This document shows, in pieces, positions 34,271 to 44,877 of a DNA stretch of 64,000 nucleotides. Location: positions 37,634,001 to 37,698,000 of the forward strand of contig CM075101.1 of assembly GCA_037576195.1 (NCBI GenBank), in the 5' to 3' direction. The notes beneath the pieces are model-generated. The model did no database searches and was not told the origin of the DNA. It saw only the letters and a program-made list of their open reading frames with translations. Position numbers and translations under genes: made by a program. Position 1 is the first letter of the stretch. Each line of letters starts with the position of its first letter. Source of the DNA: Phytoseiulus persimilis. Taxonomy: Eukaryota; Arthropoda; Arachnida; Mesostigmata; Phytoseiidae.

Positions 34271-37200
34271 CTACTGACTCTTTCCGTTCTTGAGCAATTC
34301 CTCGGGATTGGGCGGCTTCGTGACGTTCAGCCAAGTGGGTACGTCTTCCGATTTCGGAGTGTATGTCCACAACGCAGAGTGATCCTTCTTCTCGTTCGAG
34401 CTCTCCTGTTCTTTCTGCTTGACTTCCACGGGTTTCTTCTCGTCCTCGACATCCCCGATTTGTTTCCCGAGATGGAGTCTCTGGTAGAACTTCCATTCGT
34501 CCTTCGGGGAGCCGCGCTTAAGCATACCATCCCACTGGAGTTCTACCATGCCACCCCGCTGAGCGATGATGGAGCGAACTCTGTTAGCATACTCCATACT
34601 CGTTTCGTTCTCGTCTTTACGCATGGGTTCCATGAACCAAACGTCGGCGACGATAGCCCAAGAAGTCATCATTCGGAGTAAATACATGACGTATCCGTGC
34701 TTTGCAGAGTCCCAGAAGGGATCGCCAAACGCCGGGTTGTATCTTATCGCGCACGGATGGATTGGAGCTGAAAAGAACGGAGATTTGAGCTCGGGGGTTG
34801 TGACTCCTGGAATAATTTTTCGGAATTCTATGGGAAAACAGTGCTGCCCATCCTGATGTTGATTCGAAGATCATGACAGAGACGCTTCCGGGGGAAAATA
34901 TTACCATCAACTTCGAAAGAGCCTTTTTTGAACATCATGACAGACGTGTTGTTGACACAAGTGCCTTCAGGGAAAATGAGAATCGGCAGGTTATCGGGAT
35001 TATCCACATGTCTCTTCATCCTCGCGGCCGTTTCCAAACGATCCTTGTCTTCACCACGCTCGAACCAGATGTGGTTACACATACGACCAAGATAGTTTTG
35101 AAGCAGACCCAGAAATCCGCCTTGATTTTGTCCGACCTGGAATGGAACAGATGTTTGGGTTGAGACGATGAACGTTTGCCTGCATGATCATTCCCTGCAT
35201 GGACTTCATTTCATAACATTGCAGCCTGCTCTCTAACCATGGCGTAGACATTGTTCTGACACAGAATGCAGACATCGATTGGTGAAGTGTGGTTGGCGAC
35301 GCAGATTCCTCCGGGTCGGGCCATGTTCTCAGGGTTGTGGAAGTTGACAGTGGCCGATATCGCACGACCCATCATCCGGAACACCACCAATGAAACGGTG
35401 GAGTACAGCCAACGTTTGAATCTGTGCGGGGACAAATATGTGAGCACCTCACTACTCATCAAAAAAGTATGCTAGTCTATCTACGAGATGCAACTCGAAA
35501 CTCGAAAACGGGAGGGAATCTATCAAAATGCTTCAACTCGTGGACTGTGTGTTCCAGTAATGGCAGTCCAAACTTCCAGGTTTCAGGCAGGGGAATCTTC
35601 TGAATGATTTCATGCAAACAGGTCTTGGGCGCGGAAAAACGCAGCATTCTCTAGGTGAAAATTTTTTCCGGCAAGAATCACATTTCTCAGAATCGCCCAA
35701 GGCTGAGCTACGATGCGAGACTAGACAAAGTCGGGACGGATGCAAAGACTAACGGGTTCGGTGAAACACATCCTTACCCAATAGTGTACCTGAATACCAT
35801 GGGATTCGCGAGAAAAGAAAGTACGTGTTACTCGAGGTGCTTATCGACAACACCTTCATTGAACCAGGTAAAAGTGCACCCACGGCACTCGAAGCGATTC
35901 CCATCAATACCTAGAGAGACCGATAGCCACAAACGTACGAAGGGAATCAAGGTCGCCGCGAGGCTCGTACCGGATATACGAGGTTCTCGTGGAACTCGGA
36001 TCCGAAACTCACCGTGAATCCTTCAGAGAGCCCAGAAAACTCCCGAATATAACGAGAATGAGAACTGCCTGGAAAGTAAGCATCACCCTGACAGGGAACA
36101 GAAGAAGATACCGGATCAAGCAGCCTACGGCCCACACCAATGTGAGACGCCAGCTGGAATGCAAGAAACATCAACCTTAGATTATATTATGGAAGGAATG
36201 TATGCCTAAAGAGGTGCCCCCGATCCTCGGGATGAGAACACCATCATAGAATCCGTCAGGGAATGAAGCTCGTTATACGCGCGGTTTCAGGGTTCTCCCA
36301 ATGCCGTCAACACGGCAAGTTAAAAACCAAAATGGTTAGTCAAACAGCGTTGTACTCGCTGAAAAAGATTTTGCCAAACTCGGCCGAGGATGTTGGTTTT
36401 GAGGAACGATTCGAAACAGCTCATTCACGAACGAAATCTACTTTTTCGTTCCGGGGAGGGAGAGAGAGATATATGGACGGATGTAAATATGGAATGCGAG
36501 CAGGCGCTCGGGGATCGAAGGGTAGGAGAGGTTCTTCGAGTTCTATATTCAGAGAGCGAAGGTGAGTATCCGCCAAACTTTTCCACTCGACGGAACCACC
36601 GCCAGCTTTCTCCGGGATGAGTGATTCAATCAATGATCCACAGGCGGTGTCCTCCCACGTTTGCAATCTCTTAGAGATACGAATGGTCTCCTCGACAGAC
36701 ATTCGGCTATAAAGGAACACTTAGAGCCTCCCGAAGATATTGGACACGCTAAACAGTCACAGCCGAACCGTCGTCGGGTCAGCAACGAGCTTGAAGATGC
36801 GTCTTCTGATTCTTGACAACGAGACAGATGTCTGCCTGTTTGCGGCGAAGCTCGTGAAGAAGCGTATCAATGAATACGCACCAACCGAAGACAGGTCAGT
36901 GAACCCTCTTATTGAAGACCTGACATTTCGCTCCGTTCTCGGAATATTGATTCTAGGTTTCATGTATTGCAGACCGTTTGTTCTGGGACTACCAACAGGT
37001 GGGACTCCGACAAAGATGTACAATCAATTGGTGAAATACCATCAAGAAGGCCAGTTGTCATTCAAACACGTGGTCACCTTCAATATGGACGAGTACGTCA
37101 ACCTCCCGATAGAGCATCCACAGAGTTATCACTCATACATGTGGCAGAATCTCTTCAAACATGTTGACATGAATCCCGAGAATGTGCATATCCTTGACGG

Positions 37201-40200
37201 GAACGCCTCTGATCTTCAGCTCGAATGCGCGAACTACGAGGCGAAAATCAAGGTGGGCTCTTCGTGATTGCATCACTGCCAGCGAATTTATCGCGATGTC
37301 TCCCCTCGGAAGATCTGCAATTCTATCCCCCAATGCTTTTTCAAGGAGTTCGGCGGAGTGAATCTTTTCATCGGCGGCGTCGGCCCCGATGGACACGTAG
37401 CATTCAACGAACCCGGATCCAGCTTGGCTTCGCTAACTCGAGTAAAAACCCTTAACATCGATACGATAAGGGCTAACGCGCGCTTCTTCGGCTTTGACAT
37501 TTCAAAGGTCCCTACACAAGTAAGTGGCGCTCCGGAATCCGTAACCAGCGAACGCGAGACGGAGGGTCCAAGGGCGATGGGCTCACGGATGATTTTTTCC
37601 AGGCTCTCACTGTCGGTGTTCAAACAGTGATGAACGCTCAGGAAGTCTTGATTCTAGTCAGCGGCTCTCAGAAGGCGATGGCTTTGCGCATGGCTGTAGA
37701 GGAAGGCATGAACCACATGTGCACCGTATCGGCCTTCCAAATGCATCGCAACGCGACCTTCGTGTGTGACGAGGACTCCACGTTGGAGCTGAGAGTCAAA
37801 ACCGTGAAATACTTCAAGGAGCTCATGAAAATCCATGCAAAGCTCGCCGACTGATAACTCGAGAAGTCTCGAAATACAGGACGAGAATATTCTCGGAATC
37901 GGCGATTGCAAAATAAAGACCCAACAACTTCAGCGGTCCGGGCTGACTTCACGGCGAAAACTCATCATTCGCGGTACGAGTAGAATCGATGATGGGGAGA
38001 AGGTTAGAAAAGGAATATCAATATTCGCTATGGAATTAGACTCAAGCTCTGCAGCGTAGCGGTGACTGACGGCTGAATAATCCGTGCTTCGCTCTTCGAA
38101 GACCCTGGTCTCAGCATCTGGAGAATTCGTGACGAGGACACGCGAGAAATGAACCTACGAAACTGACCTGATGAACTGGTAATTCTTGTTCGTACGAGTA
38201 AGCAGATTCCAGGAGGCGAGCTCCTCTGCAGCGAATCTTTTGGTGAAATCGTCATCTACGATTGCTTCGACGCCTTTCTTGATCAGGGGAAATATATCGT
38301 TCAGCTGGAAGTCCTTGCCAACGGGTCTCTCGAGTGTGACAAGGGGTTGTGTAGGAGCCACTTGCATATTCTCCTTTTCTATGACCTGCACACAAGATAA
38401 AATGCAGCTGATCAATTGAAGTTGAGAATGTCGAGCAAACTCGTGATACTCGATTCCGCAATACAGCTCAGGGGGCTTCCGTATTATCTTGTGATGCAAA
38501 CTGACCTCCTTGGAAGGACATTGGAGCTCCTCGTCTTCAGAATCGATTTCGCGACAGGTCAGTGTGTCGCCATAGTTTTTGCCAGAGTCGACAGTATCGA
38601 ACCGTGAGGTGTCAAGCTTGCTGAGATCAGGTCTGACGCAGGTACTCCTCCGTTGTATGACTTTTTCAACACGGTGCCGTTCCACTTTGACGGCTCCAAA
38701 CTGCAAAATCAACATTGATTTCATGAAGTATCGATGCTTCAGTTATGCGGCCTCAAGGAAGACGCCATAAGAGATGGAAAAATCTGAGATTTCTGGAAAA
38801 GATCATAACGGAAGTTCGTTGCGTCAATCGATATATTGACAGACTGACGACGCGAGGGAACTCCAGGTACATCGCTTCATCAGAGCTCGATTTCAGCTCA
38901 TCCACATAGCTTCCCGGACATGCGTAGCTTTCCAGGAGATATGAATTCCAATATGGCTCAGGGGGAATATCGAAAATACGCAAGTGAGGATCTCGGCGGT
39001 CAGCCGAACGAGCAAGGTAATCTGAAACATTCCATCGCTTTTTCCCGGAAGGCCCCATTTGGCTGTCATCACCATTTTGAGTCCATATCAAAAGAAAGCT
39101 CGATTCCTGCTGATGGAAACTAGCCGGAGTAGTAGACGATACTCGGCAAATACGAGCACATGAATAACGGGTCGTAAATTGATAGTAACGGGTAAATTGA
39201 TATCAGGTCGGTAACAATTGTGCAACGAAATCGAATGTATATCCAAATCTGTAGCAAATTGTTACTTCTTGACCCCGACGAGAAGGAAACGATCTCAATG
39301 TCGAAGCACGGCGACGCGGCAAGAAAGACAGAGTCAGTGGTTCCATAACTTCCAGTATTCTTCTCGTTGTTCACCGAGCGACGCAGGCATATCTCAAAGA
39401 GGTTCCTCTTGACAAGCCGATATGCGACACCTTGGACGGCGACGATCAGATAACTCCCTCTATCAACTGGAACTTGCCGTATTTAGTCATTCCCCTGCAG
39501 TTTTCGTCCCATTCCTCATCGGAATTCATCGACATTTCTCCCATCTCTACTCTGTTCAGACGGATGATTTGGAGGAGTTGAAGAACTGTTTTGCTTCTTT
39601 CCCCGCGGAACAATCCACCGAACGTCACTTTGGAACCGATGCAGAGATAACAGGCTCAACGGAAAGACCGGTCGCGAGCTTTTAAGCGTGTTGCTTTCCA
39701 ATTTCAAGGCGAAGCTCGAGGTCCACATGGACAATGAGTTTTGCGTCATGCTCCCATATTGAGAGATCTAAATGCAAGTGACGGACGAAAAAATATTGTG
39801 AGTCGTCAGATCGTTTCCGCGCTTTCTGTAACCGGAATTGGCGGAGGAAATCACCGGAGGAGCCCGATAGTCTCACAGAAACATTGGAATTAGCTTGGGA
39901 AATCGATTTCCGAATTTTCACCGGAGCGCGGAAACTTGGAACCTTGACATACTCGGTACAGTCCTTCTTATCAAAGTCATTTCTGTTTCCGATGCGCGCA
40001 TAATAAATCTTCAGGTTTCCGGTGTACTTCAAGTCCGACAGGCTTCGCATTGACCGTGGAAGCTGATGAAACACACCAGTCTTGAAAAGCTCCTCACGGG
40101 AGGAAGAACATTTTCGAGCTGTCTCAGACGCGAGAAGAGACGAACGGTGGTCGAGAGCGTTTCGATGCTTCGAACCACCTGTTACGGACTGATAACCTCT

Positions 40201-41340
40201 TTGTGGTGTTTTCTGACACATCCGGATACCGCGGGAAGAGACCACCGAATCCGCCATGTGCCATTGGTCCGCGTGGATAAAACGATATACGTCCCGCGCA
40301 CCTTCGGAGCTCCAGATCTCCGAGCCTCGTATCGCTGATGAGCCGACTATTCGAAGACTCGATTTCCATCCCTCGCAATCGACGGGGTCGAAACTCGTTC
40401 TCTCCGGAAATAGGTTTCGCGCCGTTCTTGCTCACCAGCTTAATTGGCCGGAAACGGCAAATCGAATGGGTAGGATGTGGATCCTTCCGAAGCAGTCAGT
40501 TAACTAGCACATCTCGTCTCGACCAGAACTCAGTCACTCAGTTTGTAGAGTTATTGCTCCAGTAGAAGCAAATTTTACGATCTGCTTCCCCAAATCAATC
40601 AGACGACCGTCAGAGCCTAGGAGCACACCGCGGCTTCATTGACAGCATTGAACTTTGACCGTAGACCGGCCCTGACGGGGCTCCGAAAACCCCTCTCGAA
40701 ACTCAGCGAGCAGCTGGTTTAAGACCGTTCCAGCCCGCCATGTGAGCAAAACGTCGAGTCCTCCGTTTAGCGAAAACTCGGAACAAGAAGCATACTTCCG
40801 TGGATGAGGTGCGCGCGATCGACCCGCGTGGCAGGACTCGTTCGACTTTACAGATACACAAGACAAGCATCTGAAGACGGTGGCGGTGAGCAAGACGTGG
40901 ACAGCGTGAGCCAGATTAAAACGCGCGGTGGCTCTGACGGCTGAGCCGAAGTCGTCTTCAAGCCGAGAGCTCCGCGAGTCGAATTGGAGCGGACGGACAG
41001 ACGCACCGAAGAACGCCGAGGCAGCCCTCCGACGATTTGTCAGAAATCCAGCGACTCAGTATAGCCGCGAAACGAGAACCTGTGGCTTTGCCGTGGTCAT
41101 CGAACTCACCTCAAACAGTTTGTAGAGCATCTTGACGTACATGTCCCTGCCCCCAAGCGATACGTTGAACACACCGCATACACCGAGCGTCCAAGCTGTC
41201 CACACGTAGAAAGTGTAGGGATTCCAACCCGTGGGGAACACGATGAATACGAGCCATTGTATCAGACTCAGTACGAACCATGAGACACCCACGTATATGT
41301 AGTAGAATAGCAGAACGAAAAATGACACCACGTCCAACAT
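34271..41340 (-). CDS. GPAT4: Glycerol-3-phosphate acyltransferase 3/4-type (ER membrane)
   Basis: Seven exons: 41110-41340, 38506-38700, 38168-38385, 36013-36153, 35238-35421, 34905-35136 and 34271-34767, summing to 566 codons with consistent phase and GT-AG ends. It acylates glycerol-3-phosphate at the endoplasmic reticulum, the first step of glycerolipid and triacylglycerol synthesis. Exon 1 has hydrophobic helices and [12 protein letters not shown]. Exon 3 has [15 protein letters not shown] and exon 4 a membrane helix pair ([14 protein letters not shown]). The catalytic NHTSPID (HX4D) is near residue 305, FERGEDKDR near 350 and [11 protein letters not shown] near 378; [12 protein letters not shown] is a family hallmark. 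The C-terminal tail is longer than in human GPAT4 (about 565 versus 456 residues) and rich in Lys/Glu. Intron 3 contains GNPDA on the other strand. GPAT3 and GPAT4 are not separable here. Confidence 0.95.
36797..37854 (+). CDS. GNPDA1: Glucosamine-6-phosphate isomerase/deaminase, nested in a GPAT intron
   Basis: Four exons: 36797-36894, 36973-37252, 37346-37519 and 37603-37854, encoding 267 residues. The enzyme converts glucosamine-6-phosphate to fructose-6-phosphate and ammonia in the cytosol, opposing hexosamine synthesis. Motifs include [13 protein letters not shown] (phosphate-binding loop), [10 protein letters not shown] with the catalytic Asp near residue 72, [21 protein letters not shown], and [15 protein letters not shown] with Asp/His/Glu of the active site near 141-148. 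The C-terminus ([15 protein letters not shown]) stops about 20 residues before that of human GNPDA1, a tail that is not catalytic. The whole gene lies within intron 3 (36154-38167) of the minus-strand GPAT gene. An AATAAA follows at 37912. Confidence 0.96.
37912..37917 (+). terminator. Polyadenylation signal AATAAA of GNPDA
   Basis: AATAAA 58 bases after the stop codon at 37854 and before the next GPAT exon begins at 38168, so the nested transcript can end inside the host intron. Confidence 0.7.
39682..40075 (-). CDS. Possible nested coding exon inside GPAT intron 1
   Basis: Minus-strand frame that reads like protein, from [15 protein letters not shown] through [19 protein letters not shown] to [15 protein letters not shown] and [14 protein letters not shown]. 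A candidate acceptor (GTGTTTCATCAG) sits just upstream of LPRS, and an internal ATG at MRSLSD is also usable. Strong alternation of polar and hydrophobic residues in the last 40 residues suggests beta strands. No family is recognised. It lies wholly within GPAT intron 1 (38701-41109) on the same strand. Upstream exons could not be fixed; the limits are approximate. Confidence 0.35.
40436..41109. other. 5' part of GPAT intron 1
   Basis: Follows the donor GTGAGTTC of GPAT exon 1. Nothing else recognised. Confidence 0.5.
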
Positions 41341-41651
41341 GGTGCTACGCTGGGGAGCACGGGCGTTCTTCTGGCCAGTTCTGCTGGGACCTCGTCTTGT
41401 CTCCTGTCCAACGCTCCCTTTCACTCGCCTGGCTGTTCAAACCAACAGCGGTGCATTAACTGCGGAGGAGAGCAACCAGCGCCAGCCAGCCAGCAACCAT
41501 ACACAACGTGGCCGAAGGGAGCAAGGAGAAGCCTTTCTCATCTATCACTCCTGATTGACGCTCTCCCCGAGACTCTGAGGATGAAGGTACTGAGTACCCG
41601 GGATGACGAGCACAGTCTGGAAACTCAGATCCGAGTTGATTCTCACCGATT

Positions 41652-41660
41652 CTATTTATA
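41652..41660 (-). promoter_or_regulatory. TATA box of the GPAT gene
   Basis: The minus strand reads TATAAATAG, 312 bp upstream of the GPAT start codon at 41340. It lies in the 671-bp interval between the divergent GPAT and ATP synthase e starts. A leader of about 280 bases would result. Confidence 0.55.
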
Positions 41661-42011
41661 CCATGGAGCACTCGAATTTTACCCCACCCCACTGTGCGCT
41701 TCGCTATCGGACTCTTCCATGATTTGGAAGGGAATCCATACTTTGCTCCAAGGACCCGATTCTGCGCAGGAAAAGGTCCATCGCTCCTGGAAGTTTGCGG
41801 GAATTCGGTTCGAAACGCTTGCAGCGATAGCAGCATCCCAGATCAGTGGCGTGGATCTGCTCAGCGAAGCTTCTATGCCGAACGGCGATACTAGCAGACC
41901 GCTGGCCCGGTCGTCGAATATCTTCTCGGGAGAGTTGCGGTGAACTCGGAAACTTTGAACAGTTTCAGGTTCGTCTCTCGTTCGGAATCAGGAGCAGCCG
42001 GAGTCAGAGTC

Positions 42012-42904
42012 ATGTCCGCAGTGACTCAACCTCCCGTGAGGGTGTCACCTCTTATCAGGGTGAGCAGCTTACCGGAGAATCGTCTTGACCCGAAGGTCAT
42101 TTCAGTATGAACCTTTCTCTCAAATGACCAAGCCTCCCATCAATGCATGAATTCCTCCTTGAATGCACTGAGATCCTCCCCTTCGTCATCCTCCGACCGA
42201 GCTTTGAACCGCCTGAAAATTATGAGCGAACGCCGTCGCTCTCAGCCAAGCTTCTCATAGTGGTCTCAACGCGCACGGAGGAAATCAATTGTAGATGTTC
42301 TCCATGAACGGCAGTCCTTCCTCCCGAATGACTTGAATCACTCCCGACTCTTGAACTCGCTCCTCCACGCTTCGGAGGCGCCAATCCACAGCACACTCAC
42401 ATTTTCAGTAGGCGAGCGGATCTCTCGCCCTGATGTCACAAGGAATGATCATTCCATGTATTGAAAGAGGATCGTGAAAATTCAATACACTTTTCTCCAT
42501 CAATCATCCATCCATCGAGAAAATTCAATACACTTTTCTCTATCAATCATCCATCGTAGCTCCTGCAATCTTGAGAGATTCAATGAGTTCTGGAAATTCT
42601 GCTTCCAGGGTGCTCGCTGGATTGCTCTCACGTCGGGAATCGCGTACGGTGTTTTCAACTACAGGCGTCTCTCAAAGAAAGAAGCTCACTTGAGGGAAAT
42701 CGAACGCCAGAGGGAAGAGACAACCAGACCTATGAGAATCGCCGCCGCGAAACAAGCCGAGAGAGGTGGGTTCTTAAAAACTCGGTCGCAAATAGCCTAT
42801 CCCAAGCGAGACTATGCAAGGAGTATAACTTTTTTCCGTTTGCAGAAACCTACGTCATGTTGAATAAGGAAGCGGGCATAGAGATTCCTCCAGAATTCAA
42901 GTAG
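42012..42904 (+). CDS. ATP5ME: Mitochondrial ATP synthase F0 subunit e
   Basis: Three exons, 42012-42059, 42609-42765 and 42846-42904, encode 87 residues. Subunit e is a small inner-membrane protein that stabilises ATP synthase dimers at cristae ridges. The sequence starts MSAVTQPPVRVSPLIR, matching the family's PPVQVSPLIK/R opening. It continues GARWIALTSGIAYGVFNY (membrane helix with the glycine-rich GxAYG dimerisation motif) and a basic, coiled-coil-prone EAHLREIERQREE. The last exon adds ETYVMLNKEAGIEIPPEFK, longer than the mammalian end. The first intron (549 bp) is large for this genome and contains a 43-bp tandem repeat. It is divergently arranged with GPAT; a shared promoter region is likely. 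AATAAA at 42941. Confidence 0.92.
42476..42555 (+). repeat. Two-copy 43-bp tandem repeat in the ATP synthase e intron
   Basis: GAAAATTCAATACACTTTTC followed by TC.ATCAATCATCCATC occurs twice in direct succession with few differences. It lies in intron 1, just upstream of the exon 2 acceptor. Confidence 0.85.
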
Positions 42905-42940
42905 AGAGGTGGTCCGGAGCGAGATGTGTTTTATTGAAAC

Positions 42941-42946
42941 AATAAA
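42941..42946 (+). terminator. Polyadenylation signal AATAAA of the ATP synthase e gene
   Basis: AATAAA 37 bases after the stop at 42904. Confidence 0.75.
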
Positions 42947-43041
42947 CTATTTCCGAATAGGTTGAATAACGCCTACTGATTCTCATTTTCTCCCAGCGGT
43001 TTCTGCCATGTGTGGATGATTGGTGGAAAGGCATGCACACG

Positions 43042-43235
43042 CAGTGGCGTGTACAAGGGGGGTGGCGACCCTTCGGGCTAACTCACGATCCTGTCCCGGG
43101 CGCTAATCAGATTCAGCTTGATTCCGGAAGAATGCAGTATTCCACCCCAGACGTAGCGCTCTCATTCTTCAGCGCGGCACGGTTTTTCGGTCGCCATTTT
43201 GAGCCCCAAAACCGAAATTCCTGTACACGTCACTG
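43042..43235. mobile_element. Short inverted-terminal-repeat element (MITE-like)
   Basis: The left end CAGTGGCGTGTACAAGG (43042-43058) is matched in inverse orientation by CCTGTACACGTCACTG (43220-43235). The reverse complement of the right end is CAGTGACGTGTACAGG, so nearly all of 16 positions agree. The left end resembles the terminus of the 61.5 kb element (AGTGGCGTACCCA) and is likewise followed by a G-rich stretch. A target duplication was not seen. Confidence 0.55.
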
Positions 43236-43312
43236 TGCCTACGTCCATCCTGACCGCATCATTACCGAGACTCGGAGTGCAGCTCACGGTATCAATGTTT
43301 ACTGAGCGTCCA

Positions 43313-43327
43313 CCCCCCCCCCCCCCC
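43313..43327 (+). repeat. Poly(C) tract, 15 bases
   Basis: Uninterrupted run of 15 C about 80 bp beyond the right end of the MITE-like element. Confidence 0.9.
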
Positions 43328-43445
43328 TCCTCAACTTTCTGTCGAGCCGACCACTCTAGCGTCCAGAAATGCAAACGATCGACGTGCATCATTCCACTGA
43401 GGCGATCCCTCTCTACGTCCTGAACGAGATAAAGTCATCAGGAGA

Positions 43446-44177
43446 ATGAGTGAGATGAGTCGGCCGTCACTTCAACTCACACACGACGCCGAGCATCGCT
43501 TCGTCGTACTCACTGACGCCTGCTGCCTCCAAGATAACAGCCTGTTGTCACTAACACCGGGCTGACCATTCGGGGCCCAAGCGGGGAGTTCCCAAATTAA
43601 TCGACATCAGTTTTCCATGTGTATGCTCTGCGCATCGTTTCTAAAATCTACGTCGCGTCCAGTAAGCCTCCTCATCCCAGGTGGCCAGGTTCTGGAATTT
43701 TGTTTGTCTCGGCTCTCTTTCAAAAAAAAAACTTGCTGTATTTGTCATCAGTCTCGTCCAAAAAGAGTCGAACAGGAGTCTCAACCTGGATTGATTACTA
43801 CAAACTACACCCAGTCGGACGTGTCGGGCGAAGTGCTGGTGTTGAGCCTCTCTGGCCGCTTCCGTTCGTTTAGAACCTATAGACTCTCCAAACACATTTC
43901 AGCTACATTCGCTAATAGTCTCGAGCTTCTCGACACAGAAGTGAGCCTCATAGATGCAGGGAATAAACGAAGTGTTCGTCCCGGACTCACCGAAAAGGTT
44001 CGCCGCACGCTGAAGCGAAGTCTTCCCGGGAACTGCTACCCGGTTTCAGTTCGAGTGCCTGCCGACATATGCTGTCTCATCACACCCCATGCGGGTACCG
44101 TCTCGGTTCAGGTCCTTCGAATCTTCTTGGAAATTCTCGACTCCACAACCGATTATCAAAAAGACGAGGATTTGTAA
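43446..44177 (+). CDS. Tentative small gene, unknown protein
   Basis: Two exons join in phase: 43611-43661 (FHVYALRIVSKIYVAS) and 43903-44177 (TFANSLELLDTEVSLID, then GLTEKVRRTLKRSLPG, VSVRVPADICCLITPHAG, ending QKDEDL and stop). A start at 43446 with the donor ATGA|GTGAGA would supply the required phase and give about 109 residues, but such a tiny first exon is speculative. The stop is 73 bp from the stop of the convergent tentative gene on the other strand, as expected for tightly packed real genes. No family recognised. Confidence 0.28.
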
Positions 44178-44250
44178 ATGAGGGAACGTGAGGCGCCCCC
44201 ACTTCCTCTGAGACCGAGCCCCGTATGGTTGATCTCTAAAAGTATTTCAT

Positions 44251-44803
44251 TCATCCTGGGAAGCGACTTTGCATGCACCCATGCTTCTTTCCGCAACCGA
44301 CGAGCCATGTTCCATAGCGATCGGCAAAACTTGAGGTCTCCTTGTGGTTCTCAGGTATCACCGGAAAATAATGTTGACCACTCAAGCTCTTATCCGTGAC
44401 GAGTGTATCCTCGGGAATGTTCAATATGGTACCCGTGCTCAGCATGATGATACTCCCTCCCAGAATGCACAATGCGATGAATTCGTTCCCCGGGGAGACG
44501 ACTGAGGCATCTTGTTTTTTTAATTGTATATCACACTGGAGTCCGATATCCGTCTCACAACCGCACTCTGCAGTCATCCAGTTATCGAAACTCACAACGA
44601 GAGGACGGCCAACCTTCGCCGAACTCAAGGAATTGTTCCAACCCTCCCCGGTACTTACGTGTATTGATTATCGGAATAGTTCAGTTTAAGAGTTGTTAGC
44701 TACAATTTCTTGAATCGCCGCACAGCTCGATGTTAAAACCGAGATGATTGGGGTCGACAACCCCTGCTGTGTTTTCTACCTTGAATTCGCCCGGGGTCGC
44801 CAT
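44251..44803 (-). CDS. Tentative small gene divergent from GPKOW, unknown protein
   Basis: Three candidate exons: 44780-44803 (MATPGEFK in a good start context, AAAATGGCG), 44659-44699 (LTTLKLNYSDNQY) and 44251-44590 (FDNWMTAECGCETDIG and on to a stop), about 134 residues. Donors GTAGAA and GTAAGT, acceptors TTGTAG and TTGTGAG, and the phases all agree; the introns would be 79 and 68 bp. A hydrophobic stretch (FIALCILGGSIIMLS) is in the middle. The start is 75 bp from the GPKOW start on the other strand. Function is unknown. The last exon's 3' half could include unrecognised intron. Confidence 0.38.
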
Positions 44804-44877
44804 TTTGCTTTCGCTGTTTTGACCTCGGTTCCCTTCCCACCCTGTGGTAAACATATTCTGCATGAAAACCTCCCCGA

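Noticed and set aside
44591..44658. Alternative acceptor at 44624 giving a 35-nt intron in the small gene divergent from GPKOW
   Set aside because: 35 nt is too short for an animal intron; the acceptor at 44591 keeps the same phase and gives 68 bp with a better pyrimidine tract.
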